A DNA stretch of 64,000 nt, taken from positions 1 through 64,000 of the forward strand of contig JAIUOB010000003.1 in assembly GCA_020161135.1 (NCBI GenBank), written 5' to 3'. The notes below the pieces were generated by a model. It searched no databases. It was not told the DNA's origin and saw only the letters and a program-made list of their open reading frames with translations. Of this stretch, positions 9,857-16,543 are shown one piece after another (within the stretch, counting starts at the first letter, position 1; every line of letters begins with the position of its first letter). Made by a program: the position numbers and the translations under genes. The DNA comes from Gemmatimonadota bacterium. Lineage in GTDB: Bacteria; Gemmatimonadota; Gemmatimonadetes; Gemmatimonadales; Gemmatimonadaceae.

Positions 9857-12800
9857 GTGGCCATGACTGCTGGATCCTCTCCCGATCGTTATCCGCTGCT
9901 CCCCGACGGCAGTGCCGACGCGCTCGAGCGCGGGCTACTCGACACGTGGGACGCCGAGCACCTGTTCGAGACGGTGCAGGCGTCGCGCGCCGGCGCGCGC
10001 CCGTACGTGTTCTTCGAGGGGCCGCCGACGGCGAACGGACGGCCGGGCATTCACCACGTCTTCTCGCGCACCATCAAGGACCTCTTCTGCCGCCATCGGG
10101 CGATGCAGGGATACCTGGTGCCGCGCAAGGCGGGGTGGGACACGCACGGGTTGCCCGTCGAGATCGAGGTGGAGAAGGAGCTGCAGCGCGAAGAGGCGGC
10201 GCGTCGCGGCGTGGACGCCAGCGAGATCGCGAAGCTGGGCGGCAAGCAGCTCATCGAGCAGGTGGGCGTGGCGGAGTTCAACCGCCGCTGCCGCGAGAGC
10301 GTGTGGAAGTACCGTGGCGAGTGGGAGAAGCTGTCGCAGCGCACCGCGTACTGGCTCGACTACGGGTCGCCGTACGTCACCTACGACAACAGCTTCGTCG
10401 AGAGCGTGTGGTGGGCGCTGCGCACGCTGCACGACAAGGGGCTGCTGACGCGCGGGCACAAGATCCTGCCGTACTGCTCGCGGTGCGGCACGGCGCTGTC
10501 GAGTCACGAGGTCGCGCAGGGCTATGAAGACGTCGAGGATCCGAGCGTGTACGTGGCGCTCGACCTGCTCGACGAGCATGGCGCCGCGCCGGCGGTGCGC
10601 CGCCGCATCGTGGTGTGGACGACCACCCCGTGGACGCTGGTGTCGAACGTCGCGCTGGCCGTGCACCCCGACCTGTCGTACGTCGAGCTGCGCAAGAAGA
10701 CCGGCGCGGAGCGGACGATCGTGCTGGCCGAGGCGCGCGCGGCCGGTGTGCTGGGCGCGGACTGGGCTGACCGCTGGGAGGTGGTGACCACCATGCCGGG
10801 CGCGTCGCTCGTGGGGCGGCGCTATCGCCGTCCGCTCGACTGGGTCGCGTACCCGAGCGAGGGGCGCACGGAAGTCATCGTGGGCGAGGAGTTCGTCTCG
10901 GCCGACGACGGCAGTGGCGTGGTGCACATGGCCCCCGCGTTCGGCGCCGACGACTACGCCGCGGGACAGCGGCATGGTCTGGCGTTCGTGCAGCCGGTGA
11001 ATGCGCGCGGCGAGTTCACCGACGACGTGGCCGAGGTGGCGGGGCTGTTCGTGAAGCACGCCGACGCGCGCATCGTCGAGGCGCTCAAGGCGCGCGACGT
11101 GCTGTGGAAGGCGTCGACGTTCGTGCACGCGTACCCGCACTGCTGGCGCTGCGGCACGCCGCTGCTGTACTACGCCCGCGGCTCGTGGTTCGTGCGCACC
11201 ACGGCGGTGCGCGACCGCCTGCTGGCGCGCAATGGCGCCGTGAACTGGAACCCCGCCGAGGTCGGGTCCGGCCGTTTTGGCGAGTGGCTCGCGAACAACG
11301 TCGACTGGGCCATCTCGCGCGACCGGTACTGGGGCACACCGCTGCCGGTGTGGGTGAACGATGCCGACCCGGGCGAGATCGAGGTGATCGGCAGCTACGC
11401 GCAGCTCGCCGAGCGCATCGGGCGGCCGCTCCCCGACGACTTCGATCCGCACAAGCCGCACATCGACCAGTACACGTGGCCGGCCGCCAGCGGCACCGGC
11501 ACCATGCGGCGTGTGCCCGAGGTCATCGACACCTGGTTCGACAGCGGGTCGATGCCGTTCGCGCAGTGGCACTATCCGTTCGAGAACGCCGACGTGGTGG
11601 CGGCGCAGTATCCGGCCGACTTCATCTGCGAAGGCGTCGACCAGACGCGCGGGTGGTTCTACTCGCTCATCGCGATCGCGACCACGCTGGGTGATGCGCT
11701 GCCCAACAACGGCGAAGGGCAGGCCGCTCCTTATCGCAACGTGGTCGTGAACGACCTCGTGCTCGACGCGCAGGGGCAGAAGATGTCGAAGAGCCGCGGC
11801 AACGCGGTCGACCCGTGGGCGGTGCTCGAGCGGCACGGCGCCGACGCGGTGCGCCTGTTCCTGGTGAGCACGAGCCAGGTGTGGGTGCCGCGCCGCTTCG
11901 ACGAGCAGGCGATTCGCGAGACCGCGGGGCGCTTCCTGCTCACGCTGCGCAACGTGTACAACGGCATCTTCGCGCAGTACGCGAACTTCGGCTGGCAGCC
12001 GGGCGCGGGCGATCCACCCGTGGCCGAGCGTCCGGCGCTCGACCGGTGGATCCTGTCGCGGCTCACGCAGGTGGAGGCAGCCGCCAACGCGCATCTCGAC
12101 AGCTACGATGCCACGCTGGCGGCACGGCGTGTCATGCAGTTCGTCGACGACGACGTCTCCAAGTGGTATGTGCGTCTCAGTCGCGCCCGCTTCTACGAGG
12201 TGGATGGCGCCGACAACCGCGCCGCCTTTGCCACGCTGCACGAGGTCCTGACGGTCACCTGTCGGCTGCTGGCGCCGTTCGCGCCCTTCGTCACCGACGC
12301 GTTGCATCGGGCGTTGACCGGAACTTCGGTGCACCTCGCGTCGTACACGCGGGAGTCGCCGACGCCGGTGGACGCCGTGCTCGAGCGGGCGATGGACGCC
12401 GTGCGCACGCTGGCGGGGCTCGGCCATGCGGCGCGCGACGTGGCGGACGTGAAGGTGCGCCAGCCCCTGCCGTCGCTGCAGTGCGTGGTGCCGCACGATG
12501 TGGTGGGCGTCGAGGCGCTGGCCGGGTTGCTGGCGGCGGAGCTCAACGTAAAGCAGGTGGATTTCGTGACGTCGACGGACGGGCTCGTGTCCCTCGAGGT
12601 CAAGCCGAACTTCCGCACGCTGGGGAAGAAGTTCGGGAAGGAAACGCCCGAGGTGGCGGCCGCCGTAGCGGCGGTCGCGCCGGAGGTGGCTCGGGCGCTG
12701 GCCGGCGGGGAGAGTGTCACGATCGAGGCGGCTGGGGCGGCGCGCTTGATTGCCCCGGAGGACGTCGCCATCATCCGGCGCGCCTCGGGGGCCGCCGTGG

Positions 12801-13129
12801 TGCAGGAAAGCGGTGGCTTCGGGGTGGCGCTCGATCCGACCATCTCCGACGCCCTGCGGGCGGAAGGGTTGGCCCGCGAGGTCATCAGTCGTGTGCAGCG
12901 ACTCCGGCGTGACGCCGGGTTGGCGGTGAGTGACCGCATCGTGCTGGGCGTGTGGGGCGATGCGGAGGTGGAAGCGGCGGTGGCGGCCCACGAGGCGCAC
13001 ATCGCCGGCGAAGTGCTCGCCGTGCAGCTCGTGCTCGGCGCGAACGGGACATCGACATGGACGGCAACGCAGGGGGGCGACGTCGACGGACGTGCGTTCC
13101 ACCTCGCGCTCACCAAGGAAGGGACGTAA
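9857..13129 (+). CDS. ileS: Isoleucyl-tRNA synthetase, long (IleS2-like) form
   Basis: It charges tRNA(Ile) with isoleucine and edits misactivated valine. The class I HIGH-type site reads GIHHV (residues 64-68) after FFEGPPTANGRPG, and KMSKS is at 642-646. The editing (CP1) domain occupies roughly residues 200-400, with the Cys pairs CSRCG and HCWRCG. The anticodon-binding domain includes DDDVSKWYVRLSR. At about 1090 residues, with a long C-terminal extension instead of the short zinc-finger tail of the common bacterial form, it resembles the eukaryote-like clade often insensitive to mupirocin; that clade call is by eye. Start may be the GTG at 9857 or the ATG at 9863. The stop overlaps the next start (TAATG). 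Confidence 0.95.
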   Translation: MAMTAGSSPDRYPLLPDGSADALERGLLDTWDAEHLFETVQASRAGARPYVFFEGPPTANGRPGIHHVFSRTIKDLFCRHRAMQGYLVPRKAGWDTHGLPVEIEVEKELQREEAARRGVDASEIAKLGGKQLIEQVGVAEFNRRCRESVWKYRGEWEKLSQRTAYWLDYGSPYVTYDNSFVESVWWALRTLHDKGLLTRGHKILPYCSRCGTALSSHEVAQGYEDVEDPSVYVALDLLDEHGAAPAVRRRIVVWTTTPWTLVSNVALAVHPDLSYVELRKKTGAERTIVLAEARAAGVLGADWADRWEVVTTMPGASLVGRRYRRPLDWVAYPSEGRTEVIVGEEFVSADDGSGVVHMAPAFGADDYAAGQRHGLAFVQPVNARGEFTDDVAEVAGLFVKHADARIVEALKARDVLWKASTFVHAYPHCWRCGTPLLYYARGSWFVRTTAVRDRLLARNGAVNWNPAEVGSGRFGEWLANNVDWAISRDRYWGTPLPVWVNDADPGEIEVIGSYAQLAERIGRPLPDDFDPHKPHIDQYTWPAASGTGTMRRVPEVIDTWFDSGSMPFAQWHYPFENADVVAAQYPADFICEGVDQTRGWFYSLIAIATTLGDALPNNGEGQAAPYRNVVVNDLVLDAQGQKMSKSRGNAVDPWAVLERHGADAVRLFLVSTSQVWVPRRFDEQAIRETAGRFLLTLRNVYNGIFAQYANFGWQPGAGDPPVAERPALDRWILSRLTQVEAAANAHLDSYDATLAARRVMQFVDDDVSKWYVRLSRARFYEVDGADNRAAFATLHEVLTVTCRLLAPFAPFVTDALHRALTGTSVHLASYTRESPTPVDAVLERAMDAVRTLAGLGHAARDVADVKVRQPLPSLQCVVPHDVVGVEALAGLLAAELNVKQVDFVTSTDGLVSLEVKPNFRTLGKKFGKETPEVAAAVAAVAPEVARALAGGESVTIEAAGAARLIAPEDVAIIRRASGAAVVQESGGFGVALDPTISDALRAEGLAREVISRVQRLRRDAGLAVSDRIVLGVWGDAEVEAAVAAHEAHIAGEVLAVQLVLGANGTSTWTATQGGDVDGRAFHLALTKEGT

Positions 13130-13563
13130 TGGCCGGATCGAACGCCGCGTCGCCGAAGGACGCGAAGAAGCCGAAGCCGATGCCCAAGAAGCAGCTCCAG
13201 TACTTCGAGAAGCGCCTGCTCGAGGAGCGCAAGCGCGTCCTGAAGGAGCTGGGCCATCACGGGGACACCTTCGGCCCGAACGGTGAGGCCGCCGATGGCG
13301 ACACGAGCGCCTACTCGTTCCACATGGCCGACCAGGGCACCGACGCGATGGAGCGCGAGAAGGCGTTCCTCTTCGCCTCCAAGGAAGGGCGCTTCCTGTG
13401 GCACATCGACCAGGCGCTGCGTCGCCTGTACAAGGCGCCCGAGACGTTCGGGAAGTGCCACCAGTGCGGCGAGGACATCGCCTTCGAGCGGCTCGACGCG
13501 CTGCCCAACGCGCGGTATTGCATCGCGTGCAAGCAGCGCGAGGAAGACTCGAAGAAGGGGTGA
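13129..13563 (+). CDS. TraR/DksA-type C4 zinc-finger protein
   Basis: DksA/TraR proteins bind RNA polymerase through the secondary channel and tune transcription, often together with ppGpp. A basic N-terminus and an alpha-helical hairpin (LQYFEKRLLEERKRVLKEL) precede the C4 zinc motif CHQCGEDI...YCIACK near the C-terminus. The central ADQGTDAMEREKAF carries acidic residues at the expected coiled-coil tip. The 144 residues suit the family. The ATG at 13129 shares its A with the ileS stop, so translation is coupled. A homologous small zinc-finger gene sits between ileS and lspA in Firmicutes, so the position is conserved. Whether it acts as a true DksA cannot be read from sequence. Confidence 0.9.
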   Translation: MAGSNAASPKDAKKPKPMPKKQLQYFEKRLLEERKRVLKELGHHGDTFGPNGEAADGDTSAYSFHMADQGTDAMEREKAFLFASKEGRFLWHIDQALRRLYKAPETFGKCHQCGEDIAFERLDALPNARYCIACKQREEDSKKG

Positions 13564-13564
13564 C

Positions 13565-14131
13565 GTGAAGGCTCTCGTCGCCCTGCCGGTCTTTCTCGTC
13601 GTCCTCGTCCTCGATCTCATCACGAAGGCCGTGGCGGTGGCAACGCTCGCCCCGTCGGGTGCACCGCGGGCGGTGTTCGGCGAGTGGTTCCGCTTCGCGC
13701 TGGTCTACAATCCGGGGGCGGCCTTCGGGCTGCACCTCGGGCCGTATTCGCGGTGGCTGTTCATGGCGCTCACCGGCATCGCGCTGGTCATCCTTGGCCG
13801 GCTCTACCGTGAGGCCGAGTCGACCGATGTGAAGCGCGTCGTGGCCATCGCGCTCGTCGCGGCCGGCGCGCTCGGCAATGTCATCGACCGCATTCGGTCG
13901 TCGATGGGCGTCGTCGACTTCATCGATGTCGGGGTCGGCGTGCACCGCTGGCCCACGTTCAACGTGGCCGACATCGCGGTGAGCACCGGCGCGATCCTGC
14001 TGGCCATCGTGCTGTGGCGCGAGGAGCAGCAGGTGGCGTCGCAACAGGTGGCGTTGCAACAGGAAGCATCGCAGCAGGACGCGACGCCGCACGAGGCGTC
14101 GGCGCCGGAGGCCCATGAGCGCGCCCGCTGA
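13565..14131 (+). CDS. lspA: Lipoprotein signal peptidase, copy 1
   Basis: LspA cleaves the signal peptide of diacylated prolipoproteins in the inner membrane. Family markers are DLITK in the first helix, VYNPGAAFGLHLG, the catalytic-Asp motif GNVIDRIR and the second Asp in FNVADIAVS. Four transmembrane helices are evident. The GTG at 13565 follows the previous stop by one base and has AAGGGG upstream. The 188-residue protein ends in an unusual Gln/Ala/Ser-rich cytoplasmic tail (about residues 155-188) coded by degenerate repeats. It overlaps the second lspA by 17 bases. Both copies keep the catalytic Asp residues, so both are probably active. Confidence 0.93.
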   Translation: MKALVALPVFLVVLVLDLITKAVAVATLAPSGAPRAVFGEWFRFALVYNPGAAFGLHLGPYSRWLFMALTGIALVILGRLYREAESTDVKRVVAIALVAAGALGNVIDRIRSSMGVVDFIDVGVGVHRWPTFNVADIAVSTGAILLAIVLWREEQQVASQQVALQQEASQQDATPHEASAPEAHERAR

Positions 14132-14699
14132 CGATGGGCGGGGTCAGAGTCGGGGTCAGAGTTCGACTCTGACCCCGACTCTGACCCCGGCGCCGCCCGC
14201 GTCGCAGACGCCGCGCTTCTGGGTCATCGTGGCGGTCGTCATCGCCATCGATTTCGCCACCAAGGTGCTGGCCATGCAGCACCTCGCACCGCGGCACATC
14301 CCGCACCCCGTCATCGGCGACGTGGTGCGGTTCACGCTGGCGTTCAATCCCGGTGCGGCGTTCGGCATGCACCTGGGACCCGCGTCGCGCTGGATCTTCG
14401 CGGTGCTCGCGGTGGTCATCGTGGGCGTGCTGCTTCGCGCGACGGCCGACCTGACGCGGGTCTCGCGCCTCGCCGCCATCGGCGTACCCATCGTGGTGGG
14501 CGGCGCCCTCGGCAACCTGCTCGACCGCATCCGCCTGCGGGACGGCGTCGTGGACTTCATCGACATCGGTGTGGGCGACGTGCGCTTCTGGACGTTCAAT
14601 GTGGCCGACACGGCCGTGTCGATCGGCGCAGTGTGCCTCATCCTCGCGCTCTGGCAGACGGAGAACACCGCCCCCGCACCGCACGCCGATCGTGGCTGA
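14115..14699 (+). CDS. lspA: Lipoprotein signal peptidase, copy 2
   Basis: This second LspA lies directly after the first and shares its motifs: DFATK, FNPGAAFGMHLG, GNLLDRIR and FNVADTAVS, the last two carrying the catalytic Asp pair. Four transmembrane helices are present. The 194 residues begin with an odd hydrophilic leader (GRGQSRGQSSTLTPTLTP) coded entirely by a perfect palindrome at 14140-14188; the conserved protein begins only afterwards at about residue 33. The repeat seems to have inserted in frame near the 5' end, or an internal start is used. The duplication is old, as the copies differ at many positions. rluD overlaps the stop by eight bases. Confidence 0.92.
   Translation: MSAPADDGRGQSRGQSSTLTPTLTPAPPASQTPRFWVIVAVVIAIDFATKVLAMQHLAPRHIPHPVIGDVVRFTLAFNPGAAFGMHLGPASRWIFAVLAVVIVGVLLRATADLTRVSRLAAIGVPIVVGGALGNLLDRIRLRDGVVDFIDIGVGDVRFWTFNVADTAVSIGAVCLILALWQTENTAPAPHADRG
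14140..14188. repeat. Perfect 49-bp palindrome with GGGGTCAGAGT units
   Basis: Two GGGGTCAGAGT units (14140-14150 and 14152-14162) are followed, after a TCG loop (14163-14165), by their exact reverse complements (14166-14188), giving 23-base arms without mismatch. It lies inside the lspA2 reading frame. The core GGGGTCAGA recurs in a second perfect palindrome at 47945-47978, which suggests a dispersed REP-like family. Confidence 0.85.
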
Positions 14700-15684
14700 C
14701 GCCGCGGCGCGCGTGGTGCCGTTCACCATTGCGCCGGCCGACGCGGGAGAACGGCTCGACCTCCTGGTGGCGCGGGCCTGCGACCTGTCGCGCACGCAGG
14801 CCGCGACGCTCATTGCCACCGGGCAGGTCCTGGTGGAGGGGCGCGCCGAGAAGGCGTCGTATCGCGCGGTGGCGGGCGAGGCGGTGGTGGTGACGATTCC
14901 GCCGCCCCCGGGACGCGAGGTGGTGCCGGAGCAGATTCCGCTCGTCATCGCGTACGAGGACGACGAGCTCGTCGTGGTGGACAAGGCCGCCGGGATGGTC
15001 GTGCATCCGGCGCCGGGCAACTGGACCGGCACCCTGGTGAACGCGCTCATGGGGCGCGGTGAGCCACTGGCCGAAGGGGGCGGGGAGGAGCGCGCGGGGC
15101 TCGTGCACCGGCTCGACAAGGACACGTCGGGGCTGCTCATCGTCGCCAAGACCGACACCGCGCATCGCGCGCTGAGCGCCGCGCTGGCGGCACGGCAGGT
15201 GACGCGCCGGTACGTGGCGGTGTGCTGGGGCCACCTGGCGACGGACACGCAGACGGTGGACGCGCCCATCGCCCGCGATGCGCGCGACCGCACCCGCATG
15301 GCCATCACGCCCGGCGGGAAGCCGGCCCGTACCGATTTCGTGCGGCTCGCGCGGCTGGACTCGGTGGACCTGCTGCGGGCGCACCTGCACACCGGCCGCA
15401 CCCACCAGATTCGCGTGCACCTCGCGAGCATCGGGCACCCGGTCATCGGCGACGACACGTACGGCGGCGGGGGCGGGCGCAAGCTGGCCGGGCTGCCGCC
15501 GCAGCGGCACTTCCTGCACGCGGCGTGGCTGCGCTTCCGGCACCCGGCCAGCGGGGCGCTGCTCGACGTGCGGTCGCCGTTGCCGCCGGAGCTGCGCCGG
15601 TCGATCGCGACGCTGAGCGCGATGCCCGAGTTCGAGCACACCACCGACCCGCTCGTCCACTTCGGTTTCTTCGACGAGGGGTGA
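14692..15684 (+). CDS. rluD: RluD-family 23S rRNA pseudouridine synthase
   Basis: RluA/RluD-type enzymes isomerise uridines of large-subunit rRNA. An S4 RNA-binding domain occupies about residues 15-75 (AGERLDLLVAR...SRTQAATLIATGQVLVEG). The catalytic aspartate lies in HRLDKDTSGLLIVAKT, and the RTHQIRVHLASIGHPVIGD block is typical. The GTG at 14692 overlaps the lspA2 stop and gives 330 residues. The lspA-rluD pairing is widespread (ylyB in Bacillus follows lspA). The exact target uridines are inferred from the subfamily, not shown. cheW starts 15 bases later with no visible terminator, so the chemosensory operon may share this transcript. Confidence 0.92.
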   Translation: MADAAARVVPFTIAPADAGERLDLLVARACDLSRTQAATLIATGQVLVEGRAEKASYRAVAGEAVVVTIPPPPGREVVPEQIPLVIAYEDDELVVVDKAAGMVVHPAPGNWTGTLVNALMGRGEPLAEGGGEERAGLVHRLDKDTSGLLIVAKTDTAHRALSAALAARQVTRRYVAVCWGHLATDTQTVDAPIARDARDRTRMAITPGGKPARTDFVRLARLDSVDLLRAHLHTGRTHQIRVHLASIGHPVIGDDTYGGGGGRKLAGLPPQRHFLHAAWLRFRHPASGALLDVRSPLPPELRRSIATLSAMPEFEHTTDPLVHFGFFDEG

Positions 15685-15699
15685 GGCGTCCTTCGGGAC

Positions 15700-16158
15700 G
15701 TGAGCACCGAGCTTCTCCGTCCCGCGCAGGCGCCCGTGCCCGACCTCGAGGTCGGTGACGGCGACGAGCCCCTCCGGCCGCAATGGCTGGTGGTGCGGGT
15801 GGGCGCGCGCGCGCTGGGCATTCCGGTGGAGCAGGTGCGTGAGGTGGTCCGCGCCGACGGCCTGGTGTCCGTCCCCGGCACGCCGCTGGCCCAGGCGGGC
15901 ATCGTCAACGTGCGGGGCGCAATCGTCACGGTGCTGGACGGCGCGGCGGTGCTGACCGGGGTGCGTGCCCCCGCGCCGGCTTCGATCGTCCTCGTCGAGC
16001 ATGGCGCGCGCGCCATCGGGGTGGCCGTCGATGCCGTCCAGGATGTGCGCGATGTGACCGACCGCGACGCCGACGGCGCGGACGACGCCATCGAACTGCT
16101 GGACGCCGCGGCGATGGTCGCGGCACAGGTGCATTCAGCCGAGGAGAGGGAACGGTGA
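15700..16158 (+). CDS. cheW: CheW-like coupling protein
   Basis: CheW links chemoreceptors to the kinase CheA. The 152 residues form one CheW domain: WLVVRVGARALGIPVEQVREVV, then the conserved IVNVRGAIVTVLDGAAVLTG and IVLVEHGARAIGVAVDAVQDVRDV. The start is a GTG 15 bases after rluD, and the stop overlaps cheY by four bases. This is the first gene of the chemosensory operon. The extra 25 polar residues at the N-terminus are unremarkable. Confidence 0.9.
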   Translation: MSTELLRPAQAPVPDLEVGDGDEPLRPQWLVVRVGARALGIPVEQVREVVRADGLVSVPGTPLAQAGIVNVRGAIVTVLDGAAVLTGVRAPAPASIVLVEHGARAIGVAVDAVQDVRDVTDRDADGADDAIELLDAAAMVAAQVHSAEERER

Positions 16159-16520
16159 GCCGGACGGTCTTGATCTGCGACGACGCCATCTTCATGCGCA
16201 CGATGGTGGGCGACATCCTCACGCAGGCCGGCTACGACGTCGTCGGCGAAGCCGAGACCGGCGTGCAGGCGGTCGAGAAGTACAAGGCGCTGCGCCCCGA
16301 CCTCGTGACCATGGACATCGTGATGCCCGACATGGGCGGCATCGATGCGGTGCGCGAGATCACGCGACACGATCCGTCGGCGCGCATCCTCATGTGCAGC
16401 GCGATGGGGCAGCAGGCGCTCGTGGTCGAGGCGATCCAGGCAGGCGCGAAGGACTTCGTCGTGAAGCCCTTCCAGCCCGGTCGCGTCCTCGAGGCCGTCT
16501 CGCGCGTGCTCGCGGCGTAA
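16155..16520 (+). CDS. cheY: Single-domain response regulator CheY
   Basis: This is a receiver-only protein of 121 residues with no output domain. The acidic pocket is D9-D10, the phosphoacceptor is D54 in VTMDIVMPDMGG, and the conserved lysine lies in FVVKPFQPG. CheY-P usually changes flagellar rotation; in pilus or gliding systems it acts on other partners. The target is not evident here, because no flagellar gene is in the window. It starts with GTG, overlaps cheW by four bases and precedes cheA by 23. Confidence 0.92.
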   Translation: MSRTVLICDDAIFMRTMVGDILTQAGYDVVGEAETGVQAVEKYKALRPDLVTMDIVMPDMGGIDAVREITRHDPSARILMCSAMGQQALVVEAIQAGAKDFVVKPFQPGRVLEAVSRVLAA

Positions 16521-16543
16521 GCCACACCTGGCGGGCGACGTCC

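Noticed and set aside
12193..13623. Minus-strand frame opposite the ileS 3' end and dksA/traR
   Set aside because: Composition is that of a shadow frame, and no start signal or domain supports it.
9935..14116. Very long open frame on the minus strand (over 1300 codons) across ileS and lspA
   Set aside because: It is a GC-bias shadow: the product is Arg/His/Pro-rich without domains, while the plus-strand genes show full family motifs and correct overlaps.
14115..14699. Second lspA as a pseudogene because of the inserted repeat
   Set aside because: The frame is uninterrupted, all catalytic residues are kept and the gene is overlapped by rluD.
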